Part shown: positions 9,665 through 18,589 of the stretch, piece after piece
Layout of the letters: each line of letters opens with the position of its first letter
How positions within the stretch are numbered: the stretch's first letter is position 1
Assembly (NCBI RefSeq): GCF_016775475.1
Contig: NZ_JAEUXJ010000002.1
Span: forward strand, 62,001 to 126,000
Direction of reading: 5' to 3'
Length of the DNA: 64,000 bases
Source of the DNA: Belnapia mucosa
Lineage (GTDB): Bacteria > Pseudomonadota > Alphaproteobacteria > Acetobacterales > Acetobacteraceae
Program-made: the position numbers and the translations under genes
Notes under the pieces: generated by a model
What the model saw: only the letters and a program-made list of their open reading frames with translations
What the model was told of the DNA's origin: nothing
The model's database searches: none

Positions 9665-10824
9665 CCGGGGCGCCGGACGATCTCGATGCGGCGATCGCCG
9701 GCCGCACGGATGTCTATTTCAACCGCACCCGGGCCATCGTCGAGCATTTCGGCGATTGCCAGGTCACCTATGCGGTCTTCCTCCGCCGTCCCGTGGTCAG
9801 CGCGCCGCGGCTGATGGTGGAGTGGCTGGAGAGCGTGGCGCAGCACCGCGGCACGCGCTTCGAAATCGAGGTGATGCACGCCGAGGGCACCTGGGTCGGC
9901 GCCGGCGATCCCATCCTCTACCTCACCGGCTCCTTCGCCCAGCTCGCCGATCTCGAGACGCTCTATCTCCAGAAGCTCGGCCCGCCCTGCGTCGCGGCGC
10001 ATAACGCCTATCAGATGTGCCTCGAACTCCCGGCCGTTTCCTTCCTGGCGATGGATGCCCGCCACTGCGCGGGCGCCGAGATGCAGGAGATGATGGCCTA
10101 TGCCGCGAGCGTCGGCAGCGCCGCCGCCCAGCGGGAGGGCGCGCGCGGCTTCGCCGGCAACGCGACCGACGCCACCGCCCATTGGTTCGGCGCCCCGCGC
10201 GGCTTCGGCACCATGCCGCATGCGCTGATCGGCTATGCCGGCAGCACCCTCCGCGCCGCGGAGATGTTCCATGAGGCCTATCCGGAGGAGAACCTCACCG
10301 TCCTGGTCGATTATTTCGGCCGGGAGGTGACGGATGGGCTGGCGGTCTGCCGCCGCTTCCCCGAACTCGCCGCGGCCGGGCGGCTGGCGGTGCGGCTTGA
10401 TACCCATGGCGGCCGCTTCCTCGAAGGTCTCGACCCGGGCGAGAGCTATGGCGTGCTGGAACGCCATGTCCCGGGCGCCATCCGCCGCTACCGGTCCGAG
10501 ACGGAGCTGCGCCACCTGGTCGGCACCGGCGTCTCCGCCGCCGCCGTCTGGCGGATGCGCGAGGCGCTGGACGAGTCCGGCTTCCCCAAGGTGCGGATCG
10601 TCGCCTCCTCCGGCTTCGGGGTCGGCAAGTGCCGCGTCATGGCCGAGGCCAAGGCGCCGATCGACGTGGTCGGCACCGGCAGCTTCATCCCCGATACCTG
10701 GTCCGAGACCTATGCCACGGCCGATATCGTCGCCTATGACGGCGTGGCGCGGGTGAAGATCGGGCGCGAATTCCTCCTCAAGCGCAATGGGGCGCGGAAG
10801 CGGAACGGGCAGGTCGTGCCCTAA
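9661..10824 (+). CDS. Nicotinate phosphoribosyltransferase-like enzyme
   Basis: A 387-residue protein of the nicotinate/quinolinate phosphoribosyltransferase fold. It would make nicotinate mononucleotide from nicotinate and PRPP for NAD salvage. The C-terminal phosphate-binding barrel strands are recognisable ([15 protein letters not shown], then [10 protein letters not shown]), as is an internal substrate region with HGG-x-F. The ATG overlaps the DAHP synthase stop by 4 bp. The pairing with DAHP synthase is not an obvious pathway link. Exact substrate is uncertain. Confidence 0.8.
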   Translation: MTGAPDDLDAAIAGRTDVYFNRTRAIVEHFGDCQVTYAVFLRRPVVSAPRLMVEWLESVAQHRGTRFEIEVMHAEGTWVGAGDPILYLTGSFAQLADLETLYLQKLGPPCVAAHNAYQMCLELPAVSFLAMDARHCAGAEMQEMMAYAASVGSAAAQREGARGFAGNATDATAHWFGAPRGFGTMPHALIGYAGSTLRAAEMFHEAYPEENLTVLVDYFGREVTDGLAVCRRFPELAAAGRLAVRLDTHGGRFLEGLDPGESYGVLERHVPGAIRRYRSETELRHLVGTGVSAAAVWRMREALDESGFPKVRIVASSGFGVGKCRVMAEAKAPIDVVGTGSFIPDTWSETYATADIVAYDGVARVKIGREFLLKRNGARKRNGQVVP

Positions 10825-10834
10825 GGCCGGCTGA

Positions 10835-10887
10835 CGAGGGGGCGTCGCCCCCTCGCGCTTCCCCACCAAGGGCCGAAAGGCCTTTGG
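10835..10887 (+). terminator. Tandem hairpins after the DAHP synthase operon
   Basis: A 9-bp stem with 3-nt loop (10835-10843 with 10847-10855) is followed by a second stem, 10866-10874 with 10879-10887, closed by a GAAA tetraloop. The layout, GC hairpin then C-rich spacer then GAAA hairpin, lies directly behind the last stop codon. There is no long U tract, so it is a terminator or mRNA 3'-end stabiliser by position. Confidence 0.6.
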
Positions 10888-10981
10888 AACCCGGGAGTTT
10901 GGCGATAGCGCCGAAGCGGCAGCTTTCGGACAAAAGGACTGGCGGGGCGTTCGGCCGGTTCGGCGGGTTTCGGACAAATGC

Positions 10982-11009
10982 CCTATCGGCCCAGGCGCGG
11001 GCCGATAGG
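10982..11009. repeat. Perfect 11-bp inverted repeat near the orphan SOS promoter
   Basis: CCTATCGGCCC at 10982-10992 and its exact complement at 10999-11009, with a 6-nt loop. It belongs to neither flanking gene and sits 14 bp from the promoter-like TTGACC. Transcription leftwards from the SOS-box region would pass through it within about 35 nt. Confidence 0.65.
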
Positions 11010-11022
11010 AAGGGGGAGGGGG

Positions 11023-11057
11023 TTGACCTTGCGCCATGTTCGGAACATATAGAGAAC
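11023..11057 (+). promoter_or_regulatory. Sigma-70-like promoter with an overlapping LexA (SOS) box
   Basis: The alphaproteobacterial LexA motif GAAC-N7-GAAC is exact at 11043-11057. Its N7 contains the -10-like ATATAG (11047-11052), which stands 18 bp from a -35-like TTGACC (11023-11028), the geometry expected for LexA repression. No protein gene begins downstream on this strand, since the SMP-30 gene runs the other way. None is credible on the opposite strand either. The controlled transcript is unidentified. Confidence 0.55.
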
Positions 11058-11085
11058 GAAACGATATCGCAAGAGATGCCTGGCC

Positions 11086-12168
11086 TCAGCAGAAATGCGC
11101 CCCCTTTGTCTCGACCGGGACCATGTAGAGCGACTGGCTGGCGGTCATGTACAGGTGGTTCCGCCGCGCCCCGCCGAAGCAGACATTGGCGCAGGTCTCC
11201 GGCAGCCGGATCTGGCCGATCCGCTGGCCGTCTGGGGCGAAGACATGCACGCCGTCATAGCCCTCGCCCACCCAACCGGCGCCGACCCAGAGATTGCCGT
11301 CGATATCGCAGCGCATCCCGTCGCCGAAGGCGGACTTTCCGCCCAGCTCCATGTCGCAGAAGGTCCGCGGGTTGGTCAGGCGCGGCCCGTCCACGTCATA
11401 GGCCCAGATGATGTTCTTCGCCTCCGGGTAGTGGGTCTGGCCACTGTCGGCGACATAGAGCCGGCGGTAATCGGGCGAGAAGCAGAGCCCGTTCGGCTTG
11501 AAGGGCTGGTCGGCGAGCTTGGTCACCTGGCCGGTCTGGGCATCGATCCGATAGATCGCCTCCTTGATGAAGGGGCGGGGGCTCTGCGCCGCTTCCGGCG
11601 CCCGCGTGCCCTCATAGAAGCCGAGCGCGCCATAGCCCGGATCGGTGAACCAGATGGAGCCGTCCTGCGGATGGACGACGCCGTCATTCGGGGCGTTGAA
11701 GGGGCCATCCGGGCCGCGGGCGGCGAGCACGGTGGTGCTGCCATCCGCCTCGTAGCGGAGCACGTCCCGGTGCAGGTGGCGGAAGGCGATCTGCCGTCCC
11801 TCCCGGTCGAAGGTATTGCCGTTGGAGAAGCCCGAGGGGCTGCGGAAGCGGCGATGGATCGACTGGTCCTCCTCGACCAGGCGGAGGCATTCGTCGTTCG
11901 GGATGTCGGACCAGATGAGGAAGCGGCCGGTCGGGTGCCAGGCCGGCCCCTCGGCCCAGCTATAGCCGGTGCCGAGCCGGCGGATGGTGGTATTGCCGAT
12001 CTTCGCGGTGAAGCGCTTCGGGTCGATGGCGACGATGTCGGCATCCGGGTAGCGCACCGGCGCGGCGCCGCGATCGTAGCGCTGGGCATGGGCCGGGATG
12101 GCGGCACCGGCCGCGAGCGCGCCGGCCAGGGCGCCGAAGGACCGGCGCCCGAGACTGGACTCTGCCAT
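11086..12168 (-). CDS. SMP-30/gluconolactonase-family protein, exported
   Basis: A 360-residue six-bladed beta-propeller lactonase-like protein. It has a Tat-type signal (GRRSFGALAGALAAGAAIPAHAQ, residues 7-29), so it is periplasmic. Propeller motifs include WAEGPAWHPTGRFLIWSDIPND, NGNTFDREGR, FNAPNDGVVHPQDGSIWFTDPGYG, KPNGLCFSPDYRRLYVADSG and GDGMRCDIDGNLWVG; the E, N and D residues are the usual metal ligands. ATG 12168 has GGAGAG upstream. It lies downstream of a peptide-type binding protein, which suggests uptake and hydrolysis of an external lactone or sugar-acid substrate. Confidence 0.9.
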   Translation of the reverse strand: MAESSLGRRSFGALAGALAAGAAIPAHAQRYDRGAAPVRYPDADIVAIDPKRFTAKIGNTTIRRLGTGYSWAEGPAWHPTGRFLIWSDIPNDECLRLVEEDQSIHRRFRSPSGFSNGNTFDREGRQIAFRHLHRDVLRYEADGSTTVLAARGPDGPFNAPNDGVVHPQDGSIWFTDPGYGALGFYEGTRAPEAAQSPRPFIKEAIYRIDAQTGQVTKLADQPFKPNGLCFSPDYRRLYVADSGQTHYPEAKNIIWAYDVDGPRLTNPRTFCDMELGGKSAFGDGMRCDIDGNLWVGAGWVGEGYDGVHVFAPDGQRIGQIRLPETCANVCFGGARRNHLYMTASQSLYMVPVETKGAHFC

Positions 12169-12250
12169 GCGTTTCTCTCCCTCGCCGCGTTTCGCGCGGC
12201 GGGGGAAGGCTGGCATGGCGGCTTCCGCTTGAGCGGTCGCGATGGCGCGA

Positions 12251-13864
12251 TTACGCCAGCGTGGTCAGGTCCTGGAACCAGTGCTGCGCCTGGGTGTAGC
12301 CGCGCACCTTGCCGGTGGCGACATGCGGGTTGGTGTCATGGACGACGAAGACCAGCAGCGCCTCGTCCACCGCCTTCTCATGCACCTTGGCCATCAGCCG
12401 ATCCACCTCGGCAGGGTCGAAGGTCTGGGTCGCGGTGTCGATCAGCCGGTCCATCTCCGCATTGCGGTAATGGCTCCAATTCACCCCCGTGGGCGCGATC
12501 TGCTTCGAATGGAAGAAGCGGATCAGCGCATAGAGCGGGTCGCTGGTGACATAGGCGACGTTGTTGGCGGTGACGTTCCTGGCGAGATCGCCGGCCGCGC
12601 CCTGGCGCCAGCAGGTATAGAGCACCTCGAGCTCCACCGGCTCGAACTCGACCTCGATGCCGACCTCGCGCCAGCTCTGCTGGATATACTCGTTCATCGG
12701 CATCGACAGCATCTGGCCGCTGCCGCCGGTCGCCACGATGAAGCGGGTCTTGAGCGGATTGCGCGGCGAGAAGCCGGCCTCGGCCAGCAGCCGCTTCGCC
12801 TCGGCCGGATCGTATTTCACCTTGAAGCTTGGGTTGCCGAACCAGGGGGAGCTGGGATCGACCACGCCGACCGCGGGCTTGGCGAGCCCGTTCATCAGCG
12901 CCACCACCCCGTCGCGGTCGATGGCGAGGTTCGCCGCCTTGCGCAGCCGGATGTCGCGCCAGGGCGAGTTCTCCAAGAGGCTCAGATGGTAGTTCCAGAC
13001 ATGCGGCGTGACATTCTCGATGATCCGCGCGCCGGACTGCTTCAGGCGCGGGACCAGGTCGGGGGCCGGCGTCTCGATGAAGTCGACCTGGCCGGTCAGC
13101 AGCGCATTGGTGCGCGTCACCGCATCCGGGGCGCAGACCAGGATGATGCGGTCCGCCTTCGGCATCCGCTTCGGGTCCCAGTAGCCCGTGTTGCGGACCA
13201 GCTCCGCGCTCGCCCGCGGCGTCAGCTTGGCCAGGCGGAAGGGGCCGGTGCCGCTGGGCTCGAAGGCGAATTTCTCCCAGGACCGGCCGAGCTTCTCGTA
13301 TTGCGCCGGGGAGGAGATGAGGAACCAGAGCATCTGGTAGGGGAAGATGCTGTCCACCGCCTTGGTCGTGACCTCGACCGTCATCGCATCCAGCTTGCGC
13401 CAGGCCGCGACGGAGGGCAGGCGGGGCCGGACCTGGGCGGCCTGGCGGTTGTCGAAATGCGGCGCCTGCGGGTTCAGCACCTTCTCGAAATTCCAGATCA
13501 CCGCATCGGCGTCGAAGCCAGCGCCGTCGTGGAATCGGACGCCCTCCCGCAGCTTGAAGACCCATTTGGTGCGGTCGGCCGGGTCCGCTTCCCAGCTTGT
13601 CGCCAGGCCCGGGACCAGCTTCCCGGGCCGGTCGGCCACATCCATCTCCCAGGCGACCAGCGGGTCGTAGATCGTGTGGCCGGTGAACTGGTAGGCGCCG
13701 GCGCCGCGATCCGGCTGGCCGGTGGTCTGCGGGATATCGGCCATGGAGATGCCGTAGCGGATCACCCGTTCGGGGCCCTGGGCGGCAGCCGGTGGGATTG
13801 CCCAATCGCTGGGCATGAGGGCGAGGCCGGAGGCGCCGAGTAGGGCGCGGCGGGAGAGGGACAT
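12251..13864 (-). CDS. ABC transporter substrate-binding protein, dipeptide/oligopeptide family (SBP_bac_5)
   Basis: A 537-residue periplasmic binding protein with a twin-arginine leader (SRRALLGASGLALMP). The family core is intact: W-x-F-K-LREGVRFHDG, DAVIWNFEKV, GTGPFRLAKLTP, VDFIETPAPDLV, DIRLRKAANLAIDRDGVV and DPAEAKRLLAEAGF. No permease or ATPase subunits are adjacent, so it either serves a transporter encoded elsewhere or is an orphan. The SMP-30 gene follows 82 bp downstream. Confidence 0.92.
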   Translation of the reverse strand: MSLSRRALLGASGLALMPSDWAIPPAAAQGPERVIRYGISMADIPQTTGQPDRGAGAYQFTGHTIYDPLVAWEMDVADRPGKLVPGLATSWEADPADRTKWVFKLREGVRFHDGAGFDADAVIWNFEKVLNPQAPHFDNRQAAQVRPRLPSVAAWRKLDAMTVEVTTKAVDSIFPYQMLWFLISSPAQYEKLGRSWEKFAFEPSGTGPFRLAKLTPRASAELVRNTGYWDPKRMPKADRIILVCAPDAVTRTNALLTGQVDFIETPAPDLVPRLKQSGARIIENVTPHVWNYHLSLLENSPWRDIRLRKAANLAIDRDGVVALMNGLAKPAVGVVDPSSPWFGNPSFKVKYDPAEAKRLLAEAGFSPRNPLKTRFIVATGGSGQMLSMPMNEYIQQSWREVGIEVEFEPVELEVLYTCWRQGAAGDLARNVTANNVAYVTSDPLYALIRFFHSKQIAPTGVNWSHYRNAEMDRLIDTATQTFDPAEVDRLMAKVHEKAVDEALLVFVVHDTNPHVATGKVRGYTQAQHWFQDLTTLA

Positions 13865-13916
13865 GGACGGATTCCCGGGCTTGGTGTCGCCCGGTCATTG
13901 CAATCGGTGTGCCGGA

Positions 13917-15293
13917 TCAGCCCGGCAGCACCGCCGCCAGCACCCGCGCATAGTTGCCCCCCAGCAGCTTCGCCGCCTCGGCGCGGCTGAAGCCGGTGGC
14001 GAGCAGCGCCGCGGCCAGTTCCGGCGTCTGGCGGTAATCGCCGAAGGCGGCGGGGGAGAGGAGGCCCTGCATGTCGCTGCCGATGCCGACATGCTCGACT
14101 CCGACCACATCCACCATCCGCGCCATCCCCTCGGCATAGGCGCGGAGCGTCGGGAAGATCGTGGTCGGCGGCCAGATGCCGATCACCCCGCCGGTCGAGG
14201 CCACCAGCCGCGCATGATCGGCGGTGATCTGGCGCGAGCGCGGCCCCGGCCGCGGGGTGATCGAGGTATGCGAGAGCACGAGGGGCCGCGCCGTAGCCTC
14301 CACCACCCCCTTCACCGTCAGGAAGGTGGCATGCGCCACATCCACCACGATGCCGCGCCGGTTGCAGTCCCGCACCACCGCGGCGCCGAAGGGGGTCAGC
14401 CCGTCATGCACCGGCGGCTCGGTCTGGATGTCGCCGAGCTCGTTCACCCGGTAATGGACGAGCTGGAGGTGGCGCAGCCAATGGGCCGTGAAGGCCGCCT
14501 CCAGCGCCTCCAGCCGGCCTTCCAGGAAATCCGCCCCCTCGGCCGCGACCACGATCCCGGGCCCGGCGCCCAGGGCGCGGAGCGAGGCCTGGTCGGTCAC
14601 CACCGCCAGACCCTGTTCCCGCACGAGGGTGGCGAGCCGGGCGAAGGCCGCCTCGCCATGCGCGGCCAGCTCGCCCGGTTCGGGACGGCGGAAGGCCTGG
14701 ATCCGGTTGTCGCCGGTGACATGGGTGGTCAGCGTATCCGCCACGATGGCGAGGGCGATGAGGCGCATCCCGCCATCGCGCATCGGCGCCGCCACCGGCT
14801 CGAACGGCCGTTGCCGCAGGCGGGCGAGGATGACCCGGCCGGCATGGCTGTGCAGGTCCATCGGGCTCGCCTCGGCCAGCAGCGCCGCCGTTTCGGCGGC
14901 GGCCGGCGGGGCAGAGCAGGCGGTGGTCGCGGCGACGCAGGCCAGCGGCAGGCTGGCCAGCAGCGCCCGGCGGGCCAGCCAGGGACCGGGTGCCTCGGCG
15001 AGGCCGGCATAGCGCGCCTCGCGCAGCTGCCAGCGCCAGCCGGCCGGGTCGTCCGCCGGCAGGCGGTGCCAGCGGCCGGTCAGGCGGATGCGGCCCGGCC
15101 GGGGGGCGATCGGCGCCGCGGCCAGCACCTCGACCATGCGGGCGGCATCGGGCGGGCAGCCGGGGCAGCAGGGGGCCTCGGGGCCGAGGATGAAGCGGCG
15201 GTCCTCGCCGCTCGGGTCGGGGATGGCGATCCAGCCCGCGATCTCGACCGGGGTATCCTGCGGCGTCTCGGGGCCGGGCCATATGCTTGCCAT
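13917..15293 (-). CDS. Membrane-dipeptidase (M19) family protein with an N-terminal extension and internal signal-like segment
   Basis: A 458-residue reading frame. The C-terminal 320 residues are M19-like: DLHSHAG (about 146-152), VAAEGADFL, VDVAHATF and LSHTS supply the zinc ligands, and GSDMQGL is also present. The first motif has H-S-H where the family has H-x-D. Residues 1-100 form a separate Cys-rich module (CCPGCPP at 42-48, GRWHRLPADDPAGWRWQL at 73-90) of unknown function. Between them, residues 105-135 (ARRALLASLPLACVAATTACSAPPAAA) look like a Tat or lipoprotein signal. No ATG or GTG start is visible just before that segment. It is either a real fusion or a merged pair of genes. Confidence 0.75.
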   Translation of the reverse strand: MASIWPGPETPQDTPVEIAGWIAIPDPSGEDRRFILGPEAPCCPGCPPDAARMVEVLAAAPIAPRPGRIRLTGRWHRLPADDPAGWRWQLREARYAGLAEAPGPWLARRALLASLPLACVAATTACSAPPAAAETAALLAEASPMDLHSHAGRVILARLRQRPFEPVAAPMRDGGMRLIALAIVADTLTTHVTGDNRIQAFRRPEPGELAAHGEAAFARLATLVREQGLAVVTDQASLRALGAGPGIVVAAEGADFLEGRLEALEAAFTAHWLRHLQLVHYRVNELGDIQTEPPVHDGLTPFGAAVVRDCNRRGIVVDVAHATFLTVKGVVEATARPLVLSHTSITPRPGPRSRQITADHARLVASTGGVIGIWPPTTIFPTLRAYAEGMARMVDVVGVEHVGIGSDMQGLLSPAAFGDYRQTPELAAALLATGFSRAEAAKLLGGNYARVLAAVLPG

Positions 15294-15338
15294 GCCGGCA
15301 CGATGCGCCTGCGTTCCGGCCTGCAGCAAGGGTTCCGA

Positions 15339-16064
15339 TCAGGCCCCCTCGGCCACCACCACCCGCCGCCGCCGTGCCGTGGCGGGCTTTGCCCCGGCCG
15401 GGACCAATTCCGAAAAATCCTTGGTCGCCTCCACCAGCGTGACGCCGCCGAAGCCGGGGCAGAGTTTCGGCCCCAGCCGGTCCCAGACGCCGGCGCCGCG
15501 CAGCAGCAGCCGCTTGCGGAAGGGCGGCACGAAGAGCGCCGTCTCCCGCCGCGTCACCGCGAACATCTGCCGCCGCAGCAGGCGGTCGAGCTGGCGGGTG
15601 GAATAGGGCTCCCCATGGCCGAAGGGGGTGTGTTCCAGATGCGCCCAGAGCCCGTGCCGGTTCGGCACCACCACCATGATCCGCCCGTCATCCTTCAGCA
15701 CCCGCCAGGCCTCGCGCAGCAGGCGGCGGACATTCTCGGCGTGCTCCAGGCCATGGACCAGCAGGATGCGGTCGAAGGCGAGGTCGGGGAAGGGCAGGGT
15801 CTCGGGCTCGCCGATCGCGGTGCGGCTCGCGGCGCTGCGGGGCCAGCGCCAGGGGGGCAGGTGTTCTGGCACCAGACAGATGCAGCGCGCCCCGCCCTCG
15901 CCATTCCAGAGCCGGAGGAAGGGGCTGGCATAGCCGAGGCCGAGCACCGACCGGCCAGGCAGGCGCGGCCAGACCTCGCGCAGCCGGGCGCGCAGCAGCC
16001 GGGCCGCCACCAGCCCTGCCGGCGTGGCATAGAAATCCCGCAGCCCGTGGACCTCATGGCGCAT
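15339..16064 (-). CDS. Class I SAM-dependent methyltransferase (Methyltransf_11 type)
   Basis: A 241-residue methyltransferase-like protein. The SAM site is modified: VLGLGYASPFL in motif I, E-PETLPFPDLAFDRILLVHGLEHAEN as motifs II/III, and LREAWRVLKDDGRIMVVVPNRHGLW. The divergent neighbour is gloB, an arrangement I recall as common in alphaproteobacteria. The substrate is not known. ATG 16064 was chosen as the start because it begins the conserved RHEVHGLRDFYATPAG block. Confidence 0.88.
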   Translation of the reverse strand: MRHEVHGLRDFYATPAGLVAARLLRARLREVWPRLPGRSVLGLGYASPFLRLWNGEGGARCICLVPEHLPPWRWPRSAASRTAIGEPETLPFPDLAFDRILLVHGLEHAENVRRLLREAWRVLKDDGRIMVVVPNRHGLWAHLEHTPFGHGEPYSTRQLDRLLRRQMFAVTRRETALFVPPFRKRLLLRGAGVWDRLGPKLCPGFGGVTLVEATKDFSELVPAGAKPATARRRRVVVAEGA

Positions 16065-16125
16065 GGAGGGGATATAGGACGGAAGTGCCGGACATTTCAC
16101 GCCCCGGCCATGAGGAGAACCCGCG

Positions 16126-16854
16126 ATGCCCGTCTCCGCCACCGCCATCCCCTGCCTGTCCGATAATTACGCCTGGCTGCTGCGGGATGCGGCGACCGGC
16201 ACGGTGGCCATCTGCGACCCCGGCGAGGCCGCGCCCATCATCGCCGCGCTGGAGGCGGCGGGCGGGCGCTGCGACCTGATCCTGCTGACCCACCACCATG
16301 GCGACCACGTCGCGGGGGTGGAGGAGGTGCGCGCCCGGTTCGGCGCCAAGGTGGTCGGCGCCGCCGCCGATGCCCACCGGCTGCCGCCGCTCGACCAGGC
16401 GCTGCGCCCGGGGGAGCGGGTCTCGGTCGGGGCGACCGAGGGGGAGGTGATCGACACGCCCGGCCATACGGTCGGCCATATCGCCTTCCATTTCCCGGAG
16501 GGCGGCGTGCTGCTCTGCGGCGACACGCTGTTTTCCCTCGGCTGCGGGCGGCTGCTGGAGGGGACGGCCGAGCAGATGTTCCACTCGCTCCGGGCGCTCG
16601 CGGCCCTGCCGGAGGCGACGCTCGCCTGCTGCGGCCACGAATATACCGAGAGCAATGCCCGCTTCGCCCTGACGGTGGAGCCGGACAACGCCGCGCTGCG
16701 GACCCGGGCCGAGGAGGTGAAGGCCCAGCGCGCCGCCGGCCAGGCGACCGTGCCGACCACCATCGGGCAGGAACGGGCAGCGAACCCCTTCATCCGCGCC
16801 ACGGATGTGGCGCGGCTGGCTGCGATCCGCACGGCGAAGGATAATTTCCGCTGA
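16126..16854 (+). CDS. gloB: Hydroxyacylglutathione hydrolase (glyoxalase II)
   Basis: Hydrolyses S-lactoylglutathione in methylglyoxal detoxification. Its 242 residues carry the metallo-beta-lactamase signature THHHGDH (55-61), TPGHTVGHIAFHF, LCGDTLFSLGCGRLLEGT and CGHEYTESNARFA, plus the C-terminal glutathione-binding tail (NPFIR). AGGAGAA lies 7 bp before the ATG. The spacing to the DUF985 gene behind it is only 32 bp. Confidence 0.96.
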   Translation: MPVSATAIPCLSDNYAWLLRDAATGTVAICDPGEAAPIIAALEAAGGRCDLILLTHHHGDHVAGVEEVRARFGAKVVGAAADAHRLPPLDQALRPGERVSVGATEGEVIDTPGHTVGHIAFHFPEGGVLLCGDTLFSLGCGRLLEGTAEQMFHSLRALAALPEATLACCGHEYTESNARFALTVEPDNAALRTRAEEVKAQRAAGQATVPTTIGQERAANPFIRATDVARLAAIRTAKDNFR

Positions 16855-16886
16855 ACCTGCGGGATCCGGGGCTCGACCCGGCGGCG

Positions 16887-17294
16887 GTGATCGCCGCCCT
16901 CGACCTCCGCCCGCATCCCGAGGGCGGGCATTACCGCGAGACCTGGCGGGATGTGCCGCCGGGCGGCGGGCGCGGAGCGGGGACCGCGATCCTCTATCTG
17001 CTGGCGGCGGGGGAGCGGAGCCATTGGCACTGTGTCGATGCCGCCGAGGCCTGGCACTGGCATGCCGGGGCGGCCCTCGCCCTCGACCTTTCGGCTGATG
17101 GCCGACAGGTGGAGGCGCGGCGGCTCGGCCCCGATCTCGGCGCCGGGGAGATGCCCTTCGCCCTGGTGCCGGCCGGCTGCTGGCAAGCGGCGCGCAGCCT
17201 CGGCGGCTGGACGCTGGTGGGCTGCACCGTCAGCCCGGCCTTCGAGTTCAGCGGCTTCACGATGGCGCCCGAAGGCTGGAGGCCCGAGGGATGA
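16887..17294 (+). CDS. DUF985 cupin protein
   Basis: A 135-residue cupin of the DUF985 family (LRPHPEGGHYRETWRD; SHWHCVDAAEAWHWHAGAAL; EMPFALVPAGCWQAA; VSPAFEFSGFTMAP). The His-rich strand suggests metal or sugar binding; the biochemical role is unestablished. The GTG start is the only standard one before the conserved block. The frame is open back to 16845, so a CTG start overlapping the gloB stop is possible. It is probably co-transcribed with gloB. Confidence 0.85.
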   Translation: MIAALDLRPHPEGGHYRETWRDVPPGGGRGAGTAILYLLAAGERSHWHCVDAAEAWHWHAGAALALDLSADGRQVEARRLGPDLGAGEMPFALVPAGCWQAARSLGGWTLVGCTVSPAFEFSGFTMAPEGWRPEG

Positions 17295-17373
17295 TGCTGG
17301 GGTAGCGGGATCGCCCGAACGGCGCCACCATGCCGCGAAAGGCGCTGCATGCCGCCGGGAGGAAACGATCAGC

Positions 17374-18579
17374 GTGACCGCATCCGCGGCGGTGCCGCCG
17401 CGACTCTTTGCCGAGCCGGACTTCATTCGCCTCTGGGGCGTCGGCCTGGTCGTCTTCCTGGTGCGCTGGCTGGAATTGCTGGCGGTCGGGCTGTTCGCCT
17501 GGCAGGCCACCGGCTCCGCCTTCCTCGTCACCATGCTCGGCATGCTGCGCATCCTTCCCATGGGCCTGTTCGGCGCGGTGATGGGCGCGATGGCGGAACG
17601 GGTGGAGGCGCGCACCGCCCTCATGGTGATCGTGCTGACCAGCCTCGCCACCTCGCTCGCCCTCGCGCTGCTCTCCGCGGCGGGGATGCTGGCGGTCTGG
17701 CATCTGGCCATCGCCAGCTTCGTCAACGGCCTCGCCTGGGCGGCCGACAATCCGGTGCGGCGGATGATGATCGGCCAGGTGGTCGGCGCGGCGCGCATGG
17801 GGGCCGCCATGTCGGCCGATGTCGGCAGCAACAATGCCAGCCGCATGCTGGGCCCCACCATCTCCGGCCTGATCTTCGCCGCGGTCGGGATCGGCGGCGC
17901 CTTCTTCGTCTCCGTCCTGCTCTATCTGCCCGCGGTCGCGGCGGTGCTGACGCTGCGCTACCGGAGCGGCGTCGCCGTGGCGGGCGGGGAGGGGGTGCTG
18001 GCCCGCATCCAGGAAGGCGTCCGGGCCGTCCGGCGTGACCGGCGGCTGGTCGGCACGCTGGTCGTCACCGTCATCTTCAACATCTTCGGCTGGCCCTTCA
18101 CCAGCCTGATCCCGGTGATCGGCCAGGGCAGCCTGGCGCTCGGGCCGGAGGCGGTCGGGCTGCTCGCCAGCATGGATGGCGTCGGCGCCTTCCTCGGCGC
18201 GCTGGCGATGGCGGCCTGGGCCAAGCCTGCGCTCTATGCCCGCTGCTATGTCGGCGGCATGGCGATGTATCTGGCGATGCTCACGGTCTTCGCCCTGGTG
18301 CCGCATCCGCTGCTGGCCGGGGCGGCGCTGCTGCTGACCGGCTTCGGCCAGGCCGGCTTCAGCATCATGCAGGCGACGCTGGTCTATACGCTGACGGCGC
18401 CCGAGCTCCGCAGCCGGGTGCTCGGCCTGCTCTCGGTCTGCATCGGGCTCGGGCCGATCGGCTTCGTCCATCTCGGCCTGCTGGCGGATGCGGTCGGCGC
18501 GCCAGCTGCCTGCGCCATCAGCGGGGTGGAGGGGTTGCTGGTGCTGCTGGCGACGCGCAGGCTCTGGCGCGCGATCTGA
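17374..18579 (+). CDS. MFS transporter (EntS-like MFS_3 family)
   Basis: A 401-residue permease with about 12 predicted membrane spans and the MFS_3 features RLWGVGLVVFLVRW, GAVMGAMAERVEART and the conserved N-N-A-S-R-M-L-G-P in helix 5. Members are drug or siderophore exporters; the substrate here is unknown. GTG 17374 is supported by GGGAGGA 10 bp upstream, whereas the frame upstream is antisense-like. It is followed, 10 bp after its stop, by the enolase-superfamily gene, so the two are probably an operon. Confidence 0.88.
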   Translation: MTASAAVPPRLFAEPDFIRLWGVGLVVFLVRWLELLAVGLFAWQATGSAFLVTMLGMLRILPMGLFGAVMGAMAERVEARTALMVIVLTSLATSLALALLSAAGMLAVWHLAIASFVNGLAWAADNPVRRMMIGQVVGAARMGAAMSADVGSNNASRMLGPTISGLIFAAVGIGGAFFVSVLLYLPAVAAVLTLRYRSGVAVAGGEGVLARIQEGVRAVRRDRRLVGTLVVTVIFNIFGWPFTSLIPVIGQGSLALGPEAVGLLASMDGVGAFLGALAMAAWAKPALYARCYVGGMAMYLAMLTVFALVPHPLLAGAALLLTGFGQAGFSIMQATLVYTLTAPELRSRVLGLLSVCIGLGPIGFVHLGLLADAVGAPAACAISGVEGLLVLLATRRLWRAI

Positions 18580-18589
18580 GGGGAACGCC

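Noticed and set aside
9463-11037. Long minus-strand open frame starting just after the SOS box
   Set aside because: Its first part crosses two hairpins and the rest is antisense to the phosphoribosyltransferase and DAHP synthase genes, with Arg/Gly-rich composition; typical of high-GC antisense frames.
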